Positions 50,801 through 60,887 of a stretch of 64,000 nucleotides of DNA are shown one piece after another; the stretch's first letter is position 1; the number at the start of each line of letters is the position of its first letter. Made by a program: the position numbers and the translations under genes. This DNA is from Serripes groenlandicus (taxonomy: Eukaryota; Mollusca; Bivalvia; Cardiida; Cardiidae). Under the pieces are notes generated by a model. That model had not been told where the DNA came from and searched no databases. It saw nothing but the letters and a program-made list of their open reading frames with translations. The stretch covers positions 67,765,418 through 67,829,417 of the forward strand of contig JASEVX010000008.1 in assembly GCA_031761405.1 (NCBI GenBank), read 5' to 3'.

Positions 50801-51320
50801 GTATTACGTCCAGTAAACATTGTATTACGTCCAGTAAACATTGTATTACGTCCAGTAAACATTGTATTATGTCCAGTAAACATTGTATTACGTTCAGTAA
50901 ACATTGCATTACGTCTAGTAAACATTGTATTACCTCCAGTAAACATTGCATTACGTCCAGTAAACATTGCATTACGTCCAGTAAACATTGTATTACGTCC
51001 AGTAAACATTGCATTACGTCCAGTAAACATTATATTACGTCCAGTAAACATTGCATTACGTCCAGTAAACATTGCAGTAAACATTGCATTACGTCCAGTA
51101 AACATTGCATTACGTCTACTAAACATTGTTTTACGTCCAGTAAACATTGCAGTTAACATTCCATTACGTCCAGTAAACATTGTATTACGTCCAGTAAACA
51201 TTGCATTACGTCCAGTAAACATTGCAGTAAACATTGCATTACGTCCAGTAAACATTGCATTACGTCCAGTAAAATTTGTATTACGTCTAGTTAACATTGT
51301 ATTACGTCCAGTAAACATTG
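47891..51320 (+). repeat. 21-bp tandem satellite, about 163 copies
   Basis: Nearly uniform units of GTCCAGTAAACATTGTAT plus CAT, TAT or TAC. Because 21 is a multiple of 3 and the unit has no stop in two frames of each strand, frames of several hundred codons appear on both strands. They encode only 7-residue repeats such as MSSKHCI or CPVNIVL and are not genes. A marker unit shortened to 12 bp (ATTAAACATTGCAGTAAAC) recurs at 49201, 49989 and 50757. These spacings of 788 and 768 bp define a higher-order repeat; the first is 37 units plus 12 bp less one deleted base, the second 36 units plus 12 bp. Confidence 0.95.
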
Positions 51321-51445
51321 TATTATGTCAACTTGACATGGCATTATCTCTATTAGACGTCTTGTCCAAAATGCGTGTTGTCTTGTTAGTGTTTCATGTT
51401 GTGATGTCGAATTATCGTGGTGTTGTTAAAAAAGGCGCGAAACTC
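51316..51445 (+). repeat. Inner end of the left arm of the inverted repeat
   Basis: Unique flank after the satellite, with ATTAGACGTCTTGTCC and ATCGTGGTGTTGTT, then AAAAAAGGCGCGAAACTC. The reverse complement of 52330-52460 has the same order with roughly 80 percent identity by eye. Similarity ends at GCGAAACTC on both sides. Confidence 0.88.
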
Positions 51446-52329
51446 CGCGCGCACTGTCCAATTCGACCTAAAAGGCGGGACTAAATGCAGTGTCACAGAC
51501 GACTTTAAAACATACAGCCAAACATATGGAAGATCTCTTGAAAAGTTTGAAACAAAAAAGATAAATTGATTTCTCTTTTTGTAACTATGTTTTTAAAAGT
51601 CTTCTGCTGCAGATTGGTCGAAATGCATCAGATTTTTAAAAAGGGTTAAAACGTTTAAAACCTATGTGTAAGAGTATAACGCTCGTAATGAACAATTATC
51701 AGAGCTACTTCTGCCAAATATGTTTAAAAATCGTCTGCTACAGATGCGTCAAAATACGCCAGCATGTGAGAAAGGACTAGTACTATAGGTATTGTAGTAC
51801 TATAGGTATTGTAGTACTATAGGTATTGTAGTACTATAGGTATTGTAGTACTATAGGTATTGTAGTACTATAGGTATTGTAGTACTATAGGTATTGTAGT
51901 ACTATAGGTATTGTAGTACTATAGGTATTGTAGTACTATAGGTATTGTAGTACTATAGGTATTGTAGTACTAGGTATTGATCTTAAACTAACACGTTAAA
52001 CCTTTCCCACATTAGTCAAAGCAAATATATGGAAAATGTCTGTAAATTAAAGTTTAATAATTGAATAGAGTTTAAAACATTGTGGCAACATTATAAGCAC
52101 TTTTTCCACTTGCCCACAATCTTTTCAAAAGTCGACAGCTGCAGGGAGATCAAAATACGTCTGTATAAGGTAAATGGTTAAAATAGAATGCATATTATTT
52201 TGATTAAAGTCACTGCTCCTATGTGTTCATCTCCACACGAAAGGTGGTCTGCTGCAGAACGTGTTAGTTGCAGAATTATATACAAATTATCTGAAAGAGA
52301 CCCCCATTGACATTTATGCGGGCATGTAA
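51446..52329. other. Loop of the large inverted repeat
   Basis: About 880 bp between the two arms with no recognisable gene. It contains a 17-bp minisatellite (annotated separately) and three diverged copies of a motif of about 60 bp centred on AAAAGTCTTCTGCTGCAGA (about 51595-51655, 51722-51775 and 52123-52180), each followed by a TCAAAATACG-like stretch. Confidence 0.6.
51780..51982 (+). repeat. 17-bp minisatellite with TAGTACTA palindrome
   Basis: Eleven essentially identical copies of GTACTATAGGTATTGTA and a shortened twelfth (GTACTAGGTATTG). Each junction of units creates the 8-bp palindrome TAGTACTA. The lack of variation implies recent amplification. Confidence 0.95.
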
Positions 52330-52640
52330 GAGTTTCGCGCCTTTTTTCAACAACACCACGATACTTTGACATAACAACATGCCAGTTAGACAAGATAACA
52401 CGTTATATGGACAAGACGTCTAATGGACATAATGCCAAGTCAACTAGACATAATACCATGTTTACCGGACATAATAACGTGTACATTTGACATTGATTAG
52501 ACATAATAGCATGACAGTAAGACATAGCAGCAACATGTTCGTTTGACATAATAAGACATAAAATAGACATAATAACATGCCGAAGAGATATAATAACATG
52601 TCGGTTTGACATAATAACATGTCGGTTTGACCAGGGACAC
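52330..52640 (-). repeat. Right arm of the inverted repeat with the collapsed 21-bp locus
   Basis: On the minus strand this reads through the same landmarks as 47702-47930 and then, after about one copy of the 21-bp unit (GTCCGGTAAACATGGTATTA), continues directly into the landmarks of 51316-51445. It is thus the same locus with one satellite unit where the left arm has about 163. A 104-codon minus-strand frame here (52403-52717) is only repeat translation. Confidence 0.88.
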
Positions 52641-54815
52641 TTTATTACAGGAATATGAAACGAATCGATAATTTCCGTTATGTTCGCCTCGCTATAAGAA
52701 AAGCGGACATTATCCACTTCGTAAATTCATTTCCGCTAGGGCACTCGATGTGATGTTTTATTAAGATTCATAAGTTTAAATAGGAATAACCGAGAATGTA
52801 AGTACATAATGTAATTTCGATCTTTATTTCTTACATCTACGTTAATTTGAGCTTGTATTTAAACAAAAAATGATAGCTATTGCAATGAGTTTCTGAAGTA
52901 GAATTTTCTTCACAAAATTGTGGTCAAAAAAGTCAAAACGAAGAATACAGGCTAGACATAAGACCGTGCTGTGTTCTATATTGCCGTTATAAACACATTT
53001 AAATGTTATATTATAAATGTTGAATGATCAATGGTTTTAATCATTTGATTATACCTGATGATACCTGATGATTGCCGATAATTCTCTAGAATTGTTTGTG
53101 AAAACCTGTGCAAAAATGCGATGAATTTTAAACAGGCCGAGTTTCCTGCCACATACGTTTTTTTTAATTTTGTCTCCTGCCGCGTATGTGGTAGGAACCA
53201 TATGTATACTGCCACGTATTTATTTTGTAACGTATGTTATCTCGATCCACGTGTTTTTAATGAGGGATTAATTCCGAAGGTGTTAAAATATTGTAAACAG
53301 TTTGTTGATTAAAGCAACAGTGTGTTTTATTGGTTTAGTATACACACGAAGTTAGTAGATCAGTTAATATTATTGATTATTAATGTTTATTTCTTTATTT
53401 TATTGATTTATATTGTCTATTTATTTATGTTTATGTTTATATATTTAAAATCTTGTTATTTATTTATTTTATTGTTTAATAGTTCTGTTGTTTCTTAAAA
53501 AATGTTTATTGATAATTACTATGTATGACCGTTTACAAAATTCACTGCAATAAAATCTGTCATTTGAACTGTTTAATTTAATTTTTAATTCTTCCGATAT
53601 GTTTAAACAGCTGAAATTAAACAATTAATGAATTAATTTATGAAATAAATCATAACGAATTATGTTTACATTTTTATGATTTGATTTCAAAATAGAACAA
53701 ACCTGGCAGCAAATATTTCAATGTATAGTTTTTGGATTTTGTTTTTGTTTAATGTTTGCTTTTGGTATATATCTAATGATGTTGTGGTACGTGATTGCCA
53801 ATTTGTCTGCAAATCTTTTAAATGATTAGTTTTTCAAAAAAATATATTAAAAATGAGCAAAGTCTTTAAAGAAATTAAGTGCAATATTGTATTTTTCATG
53901 TGGATTCAATTGAGTCTTATTGTTGTCTCTTTTAAGTACAATAATGTTTGATTTGATATTTTGATTTTTGTCATCTAAATGATTAAAAGCCATTTTTTGG
54001 AAACGAAAGATTTGTTAAATACATGTAAACCAAGATGATTTCGGACACTGACAATGTGATGGCAAGGCTGCATATAGTGTGTATCGAAAGTATCTAAACA
54101 CAAATAATTGTTTGCAAGTTTGTTTAATAACAGAAGCAATTTAAAGCTGCTCATAATTAAAACGGTAGTTTTTACCGATTGTACGAAATTACGTACTATT
54201 ATAGCTCGCGGCTTTAATGGGAGACATCGGTCAGTTATCTCCCTTTAATACTCTCTACATCTAGCTAGGACCTATCATTTGGTTATCTCTGTTTTTATCA
54301 TTGGTTTCTTTGCACTGGATGGTGCACTTATAATTGCATTTTCTTGTCCAACTGTTATTAGATTGAAACAGTAATTCCACATTTGTTTTCTTTAAACACT
54401 GCTATGTAAATTTTCTCTTTTGAATCATCACTTTAATTAACACATTTATGATTAATGTGTACAGAGTAATTGCAATATCTCATTGCGAAATAGCGATACA
54501 GACAAAGGATTCCAACTATTTGGTCTTCCTTGGTCTTTATCTGACAAGGGAGATAATATAATTATCACTAATGTCCCTAATTGACTGTTCATTTATTTAA
54601 TCGTTAATGATACGTTAATCGATAATCGATAACAATATATCGTAAGCCATTATCTCGATCCACACGTTTATAAAAAAATGATAATACGTGGCAACAGCCC
54701 ATCCACTGAGGGCTGTCTCCTGTCCTGCTAAGTACGTGGCAGGAGACACTCCGTCTTAAACAAAGATCACTCAACGAATCAATAAAATGATCAATGCAAA
54801 CATTTATAACACGAT
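52641..54815. other. AT-rich DNA without recognisable genes
   Basis: About 2.2 kb present in the right arm but absent from the left arm. It contains paired opposite-strand CTGCCACGTA words (CCTGCCACATACG at 53144-53156, CTCCTGCCGCGTATG at 53174-53188, TACGTGGCAGGAGAC at 54733-54747) and a repeated ATCTCGATCCAC (53239 and 54653), hinting at decayed transposon ends. The middle is T- and A-rich. A 63-codon frame at 53121-53312 has no family resemblance. Confidence 0.5.
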
Positions 54816-54831
54816 TTAAGCCTAGCTGAAA

Positions 54832-55110
54832 AGTCGTGTTCAGGCGTATGAAGGTCGTATGAAGGTCGTATGACAGTCGTGTTCAATCGTATGAAGGTCG
54901 TATTGAAGGTCGTATGACAGTCGTGTTCAATCGTATGAAGATCGTGTTCAGTAGTATAAAGATCGTGTTCAGGCGCGTTCAGTCGTGTTTGGGAGCATGA
55001 GAAGAAACTCATACGACCTTCATACGTTTTAACACGATTCAACACGACTTTCATACGCCTTTCATACGACTCCCATACGCCTGAACACGAAATCCATACG
55101 TTGGTCATAC
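54832..55110. repeat. Subterminal iterons of the Harbinger element, left
   Basis: 54832-54985 holds forward copies of GTCGTATGAAGGTCGT and CAGTCGTGTTCAATCG. From 55008 the same words run in reverse (ACTCATACGACCTTCATACG), so the left flank can itself fold back. Such iterated words near the ends are potential transposase binding sites; that role is inferred. Confidence 0.75.
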
Positions 55111-55207
55111 GACCGGAAGAGCCCATCACGTAACTGAGTGAGAAGGTGGGAAACCCCCTGAAAGTGAAAGCTCATTCTACAGCCATGCAAAACCTCAGGC
55201 GGCCGAA

Positions 55208-56595
55208 ATGGAAGCTCCTCCAATAAAAACCTTCGAAAGGGAAACATCCTTCACCGCCTCTGAACCACCACCACCAACAACAAAAACAGCAACTGAAACT
55301 GACATCCAGCCATCTCATCATCCATCTGAGCAGGAGGATAGTGCATTTAACATTCCATCACCATCACCTCCACCTTCATCTCCATCTGAAGACATTTCAC
55401 ATCAATCTACCACTGAATATACCACTGAGCTAACCGGGCAGGATCATGATGGTGTCGCTGGTACCACTGAGCTAACCGGACCGGATCATGATGGTGTCGC
55501 TGGTACCACTGAGCTAACCGGACCGGATCATGATGGTGTCGCTGGTACCACTGAGCTAACCGGGCCGGATCATGATGGTGTCGCTGGTACCACTGAGCTA
55601 ACCGGACCGGATCATGATGGTGTCGCTGGTACCACTGAACTAACCGGACCGGATCATGATGGTGTCGCTGGTACCACTGAGCTAACCGGGCCGGATCATG
55701 ATGGTGTCTCTGGTACCACTGAGCTAACCGGACCCAAACTAACCAAGAAAGGCAGACCAAATTAGAAGAAAAAAATCATCAATCCAAGTGATGCTGAGTC
55801 TTCTCAACTGAAGAAAGGACGCACCACTTGGTAAATTTCAGTGACACCCGGGCAGTATGAACACCTAATGCAAGAACTGTAACGTGAAGATGTGAATACA
55901 TTTACCAACTTCGTGCGTGTCAATCCGGAGATGTTCATGGAACTAGTAGAACGCGTTGTTCCTCGTATTAAAAAAAAAAAGGACACCTTCTGGAGAAAAG
56001 CCCTAGAGCCTGGGCTTTGCCTAGCTATACTACTGCGTTATATGGCCACTGGAGACTCCTACTTCAATATGGTTTTACAGGGGCTGCTAATACAATCTCT
56101 ACGATTGTCTACGAAACATGTGAGGCTATCGCACAAGAGTACACCAAATACCCCAGAGGCTTGGAAGGAGGTGGCTAATGAGTTTTCAACGAGATGGAAC
56201 TTTATAACTCTCTTGGTGCAATAGATGGAAAACATGTAGCTATAAAATGTCCACGAAATTCAGGCTCTTTCTATTATAACTATAAGGGTTTCTACTCTAT
56301 CATACTCCTCGCAATAATTGACGCTGCATACACGTGTCTGTATGTTGATATTGGGGCAAATGGTAGTTGCTCAGATGGAGGTGTCTTCAAGGACTGCGAC
56401 ATCTATCAGGCACTGGACCAAGGCACTGCAGGTCTTCCAGAACCACAACCTCTTCCAAACGATGATCAATCCCTGCCATTCGCAATTATAGGAGATGATG
56501 CCTTTCGCTCTACGTCAATGGCTCATGAAACGCTTCCCGTTCAGGTGCATGACGAACGCAGATCGAATCTTCAACTACAGGTTGTGGAGGGCAAG
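55208..56595 (+). pseudogene. Harbinger (HARBI1-like) transposase, degenerate
   Basis: The first 186 codons are Pro/Thr/Ser-rich and contain seven 14-residue repeats (TTELTGPDHDGVAG). The same frame continues past TAG 55763, TAA near 55831 and TAA near 55879 into ISVTPGQYEHLMQEL, FTNFVRVNPEMFMELVERV and LEPGLCLAILLRYMATGDSY, all typical HARBI1 N-terminal blocks. Frame shifts near 56065, 56145 and 56205 lead to TPEAWKEVANEF and then the DDE core: GAIDGKHVAI (Asp codon 56224-56226) and GSCSDGGVFKDC (Asp 56374-56376). An extra C near 56510 breaks DDAFALRQWL. The last block, DRIFNYRLWRAR, ends at AAG|GTGAGT, a strong splice donor, and no exon with the third catalytic acidic residue follows. Inactive. 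Confidence 0.85.
55430..55730 (+). repeat. 42-bp coding minisatellite in the transposase N-terminus
   Basis: Seven in-frame units of 42 bp, from ACCACTGAGCTAACCGG to GGTGTCGCTGG, differing at one or two bases (GGACCGG or GGGCCGG, GTCGCTGG or GTCTCTGG). The near identity contrasts with the decayed remainder of the gene and indicates recent expansion. Confidence 0.9.
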
Positions 56596-56601
56596 GTGAG
56601 T
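56596..56601 (+). other. Predicted 5' splice site of the transposase
   Basis: AAG|GTGAGT matches the donor consensus and falls exactly where homology to HARBI1-type proteins stops in frame. The nearest acceptor-like AG (56630-56631) would make an intron of only about 36 bp, so the true downstream exon is probably deleted. Confidence 0.5.
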
Positions 56602-56626
56602 AGTAATAATGTAAGGTTCTTACATG

Positions 56627-56800
56627 TACAGGCTGGATCGATGGATGCAGCTTTCTCCTCAAGCAAACGTCTCTTCTCGCCCGAATCTTTATATGATTTT
56701 AACTTCTTATTATAAAAGAGTTCGTTTTTGCGATAAAACTCCGCTAATTCCACTTCCTATACAAAGCTGCTTCTTGTGGGTCTAGTTCGTTGTTGAACAT
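56627..56800 (-). pseudogene. MADF/Myb-like second Harbinger protein, 5' fragment
   Basis: On the minus strand an ATG at 56800 opens MFNNELDPQEAALYRKW, which stops after 18 codons. A one-base shift gives VELAEFYRKNELFYNKKLKS, then YKDSGEKRRLLEEKAASID, ending near 56627 at a GTAAGA donor-like site. The pattern of aromatic, Asn, Lys and Tyr-Lys-Asp positions fits the start of a MADF (Myb/SANT-related) DNA-binding domain. PIF/Harbinger elements usually encode such a protein alongside the transposase, where it helps nuclear import and end binding. The rest of the domain is missing. The call rests on pattern and context, not on a search. Confidence 0.6.
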
Positions 56801-56837
56801 GGTGAAGACTGACACAGAAATGCTTTGGCAATGCAGC

Positions 56838-56860
56838 TTATATACTACATGACTCACGTG
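56838..56860 (-). promoter_or_regulatory. TATA box and CACGTG upstream of the MADF-like gene
   Basis: Minus-strand TATATAAG at 56838-56845 lies about 40 bp upstream of the ATG at 56800. A CACGTG E-box at 56855-56860 lies a further 10 bp upstream. Spacing fits an RNA polymerase II core promoter for the second transposon gene. Confidence 0.5.
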
Positions 56861-56879
56861 ACCAAACTATAAAAAAATA

Positions 56880-57003
56880 TGTCGTATGAAGGTCTTGCTC
56901 AGTCGTATGGAGATCGTGTTTATTTTTGTAGTCGTATGGAGATCGTAATCATTCCTGTTTAATCGTATGGCGGTCGTGTTGATTCGTGTTAAGTCGTATG
57001 GGC
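56880..57003. repeat. Subterminal iterons of the Harbinger element, right
   Basis: Repeated GTCGTATGGAGATCGTG, AATCGTATGGCGGTCGTG and GTTAAGTCGTATGGG words. On the minus strand they align with 55021-55110. They end at GGCTTAATT, immediately before the outer end of the inverted-repeat arm. Confidence 0.75.
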
Positions 57004-57012
57004 TTAATTATG

Positions 57013-57083
57013 TACAAATTAAGATGTAAGTTAGGCATAATAACATGACATATCACAACATACGACAGCTGTGGCGTTCCATA
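57013..57083 (-). repeat. Outer end of the right arm of the large inverted repeat
   Basis: Reverse complement of 47448-47517 with few differences (ATGGAACGCCACAGCTGTCG on the minus strand). It is separated from the rest of the right arm by about 4.4 kb, where the left arm has only about 185 bp. Confidence 0.88.
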
Positions 57084-57179
57084 AGAAACACTATATCAGA
57101 CGTTTTATCTTCTGGTAAGTCGTGTGATATTCGACTTGTTTCGCACAAGTCATCAATCTCACGAACAATAAGCATTGTG

Positions 57180-60100
57180 TCATAAAAGTGAAGGAATTTT
57201 ATATCACGTTTTATTAAATGGCAAGTCGTGACGCATTGGAAAATGTCAGTCAAATACAATATCACGTTCTATGTTATGAGAGGTTATCATAAAGGAATTA
57301 TAAGTCCCGTTCTGTGTTATAAGACGTAATCATGATGAAATTATATGTCCCGGTTTGTGTTATAAGAGGTTATCATAATTGAATTATATGTCCCGTTCTG
57401 AGTTATAAGACGTAATCATAATGTAATTATATGTCCCGTTCTGAGTTATAAGACGTATTCATAAAGGAATTATATGTCCCGTTCTGTGTTATGAGAGGTT
57501 TTCATAATGGAATGATATGTCCCGTTCTGTGTTAATTGACGTAATCATAATGGAATGATGTGTCCCGTTCTGTGTTATAAGAGGTTATCATAATTGAATT
57601 ATATGTCCCGTTCTGTGTTATGAGACGTAATCATAATTGAATTATATGTCCCGTTCTGTGTTATAAGACGTAATCATAATGTAATTATATGTCCCGTTAT
57701 GTGTTATGAGACGTAATCATAATGGAATTATATGTCCCGTTCTGAGTTATAAGACGTAATCATAAAGGAATTATATGTCCCGTGCTGTGTAATGAGAGGT
57801 TTTCATAATGGAATGATATGTCCCGTTCTGTGTTAATTGACGTAATCATAATGGAATGATGTGTCCCGTTCTGTGTTATAAGAGGTTATCATAATTGAAT
57901 TATATGTCCCGTTCTGTGTTATGAGACGTAATCATAATTGAATTATATGTCCCGTTCTGTGTTATAAGACGTAATCATAATGTAATTATATGTCCCGTTA
58001 TGTGTTATGAGACGTAATCATAATGGAATTAAATGTCCCGTTCTGTGTTATGAGACGTAATCATAATGGAATTATATGTCCCGTTTTGTGTTATGAGATG
58101 TAATCATAATTGAATTATAAGTCCCGTTTTGTGTTATTAGAGGTTATCATAATAGAATTATATGTCCTGTTCTGTGTTATAAGACGTAATCATACAGGAA
58201 TGATATGTCCCGTTCTGTGTTATGATACGTAATAATAATGGAATGATATGTCCCGTTCTGTGTTATGAGAGGTTATCATAATGGAATGATATGTACCGTT
58301 TTGTGTTATAAGAGGTTATCATAATGGAATTATATGTCCCGTTTTGTGTTATTAGAGGTTATCATAAAGAAATTATATGTCCCGTTATGTGTTATGAGAC
58401 GTAATCATAATGGAAATATATGTCCCGTTCTGAGTTATAAGACGTAATCATAAAGGAATTATATGTCCCGTTATGTGTTATGAGACGTAATCATAATTGA
58501 ATTATATGTCCCGTTCTGTGTTATAAAAGGTTATCATAAAGGAATTATATGTCCCGTTCTGTGTTATAAGAGGTTATCATAATGAAATTGTATGTCCCGT
58601 TTTGTGTTATGAGAGGTTTTCATAATGGAATGATATGTCCCGTTCTGTGTTAATTGACGTAATCATAATGGAATGCTGTGTCCCGTTCTGTGTTATAAGA
58701 GGTTATCATAATGGAATTATATGTCCCGTTCTGTGTTATGAGATGTAATCATAATTGAATTATATGTCCCGTTTTGTGTTATTAGAGGTTATTATAATGG
58801 AATAATATGTCCCGTTCTGTGTTATAAGACGTAATCATACAGGAATGATATGTCCCGTTCTGTGTTATGAGACGTAATCATAATGGAATGATATGTCCCG
58901 TTCTGTGTTATGAGAGGTTATCATAATGGAATGATATATACCGTTTTGTGTTATAATAGGTTATCATAATGGAATTATATGTCCCGTTTTGTGTTATTAG
59001 AGGTTATCATAAAGAAATTATATGTCCCGTTCTGTGTTATGAGACGTAATCATAATGGAAATATATGTCCCGTTCTGAGTTATAAGACGTAATCATAAAG
59101 GAATTATATGTCCCGTTATGTGTTATGAGACGTAATCATAATTGAATTATATGTCCCGTTCTGTGTTATAAAAGGTTATCATAAAGGAATTATATGTCCC
59201 GTTCTGTGTTATAAGAGGTTATCATAATGAAATTGTATGTCCCGTTTTGTGTTATGAGAGGTTTTCATAATGGAATGATATGTCCCGTTCTGTGTTAATT
59301 GACGTAATCATAATGGAATGCTGTGTCCCGTTCTGTGTTATAAGAGGTTATCATAATGGAATTATATGTCCCGTTCTGTGTTATGAGATGTAATCATAAT
59401 TGAATTATATGTCCCGTTCTGCGTTATAAAAGGTAAACATAAAGGAATTATATGTCCCGTTCTGTGTTATGATATGTTATCATAATGGAATTATATGTCC
59501 CGTTCTGTGTTATAAGACGTAATCATACAGGAATTATATGTCCCGTTCTGTGTTATGAGACGTAATCATAATGGAATTATATGTCCCGTTCTGTGTTATG
59601 AGACATAATCATAATTGAATTATATGTCCCGTTCTGTGTTATGAGACGTAATCATAATGGAATGATAGGTTCCGTTCTGTGTTATGTGATGTTATCATAA
59701 TGGAATTATATGTACCGTTTTGTGTTATAAGAGGTTATCATAATGGAATTATATGTCCCGTTTTGTGTTATTAGATGTTATCATAAAGAAATTATATGTC
59801 CCGTTCTGTGTTATGAGACGTAATCATAATGGAAATATATGTCCCGTTTTGTGTTATAAAAGGTTATCATAATTGAATTATATGTCCCGTTGTGTGTTAT
59901 GAGAGGTTATCATAATGACATTATATGTCCCGTTCTGTGTTATAAGAGGTAATCATAATGGAATTATATGTCCCGTTTTGTGTTATGAGAGGTAATCAAA
60001 TTGGAATTATATGTCCCGTTCTGTGTTATAAGAGGTTATCATAAGGAATTATATGTCCCGTTCTGTGTTATAAAATGTTATCATAATGGAATTATATGTC

Positions 60101-60887
60101 CCGTTCTGTGTTATGAGAGGTAATCAAAATGGAATTATATGTCCCGTTTTGTGTTATGAGAGGTTTTCATAATGGAATTATATGTCCCGTTCTGTGTTAT
60201 AAAAGGTTATCATAATGGAATTATATGTTCCGTTCTGTGTTATGAGACGTAATCATAATTGAATTATATGTCCCGTTCTGAGTTATAAGACGTAATCATA
60301 AAGGAATTATATGTCCCGTTCTGTGTTATAAGAGGTTATCATAATGAAATTGTATGTCCCGTTTTGTGTTATGAGAGGTTTTCATAATGGAATGATATGT
60401 CCCGTTCTGTGTTATGAGAGGTTTTCATAATGGAATGATATGTCCCGTTTTGTGTTATGAGAGGTTTTCATAATGGAATGATATGTCCCGTTCTGTGTTA
60501 TAAGAGGTTATCATAATGAAATTATATGTCCCGTTTAGTGTTATGAGAGGTTTTTTATAATGGAATGATATGTCCCGTTCTGTGTTAATTGACGTAATCA
60601 TAATGGAATGATGTGTCCCGTTCTGTGTTATAAGAGGTTATCATAATGGAATTATATGTCCCGTTCTGTGTTATGAGACGTAATCATAATTGAATTATAT
60701 GTCCCGTTCTGTGTTATAAAAGGTAAACATAAACGAATTATAAGTCCCGTTCTGTGTTATGAGATGTTATCATAATGGAATTATATGTCCCGTTCTGTGT
60801 TATGAGACGTAATCATAATGGAATTATATGTCCCGTTCTGTGTTATGAGACGTAATCATAATGGAATTATATGTCCCGTTCTGTGTT
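57180..60887 (+). repeat. 43-bp tandem satellite, subfamily 1
   Basis: About 86 copies of a 43-bp unit: ATGTCCCGTTCTGTGTTATG, AGACGTAATCATAATGG, AATTAT. Common variants are AGAGGTTATCAT, AGAGGTTTTCAT and TTAATTGACGTAATC. The last variant recurs at 57533, 57834, 58651, 59296 and 60586, with spacings that include 301 (7 units), 645 (15 units) and 1,290 (30 units) and show higher-order duplication. The first units (57180-57283) are very degenerate. No open frame of interest. Confidence 0.94.

Larger units (their letters stand above)
54816..57005. mobile_element. Internally deleted PIF/Harbinger DNA transposon
   Basis: About 2.2 kb element carrying a broken HARBI1-like transposase on + and part of a MADF-like protein on -, the two-gene layout typical of PIF/Harbinger. 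Both flanks are made of iterated TCGTATGAAGGTCGT and ATCGTGTT words. The flank at 55005-55110 and that at 56880-57003 are inverted relative to each other (CATACG.CTTAACACGA.TCAACACG on matching strands). TTAAGCC near 54816 and GGCTTAA near 57001 may be the tips, but a clean TWA target duplication was not found. The element belongs to the extra DNA that splits the right arm of the inverted repeat. Confidence 0.75.

Noticed and set aside
47797..51484. Open frames of about 220-600 codons on both strands
   Set aside because: They translate a 21-bp satellite in register. Overlapping frames on both strands give only heptad repeats and no domain, so they are not genes.
53121..53312. 63-codon frame with several cysteines
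   Set aside because: Considered as a zinc-finger peptide, but the Cys spacing fits no known finger and it overlaps repeated CTGCCACGTA words.
56596..56631. A 36-bp intron joining the transposase to downstream sequence
   Set aside because: Too short to splice, and the sequence after 56631 does not read as the expected VENAFG-type transposase continuation.
57053..57265. 70-codon minus-strand frame at the arm/satellite border
   Set aside because: Spans the inverted-repeat arm and degenerate 43-bp units; no domain.
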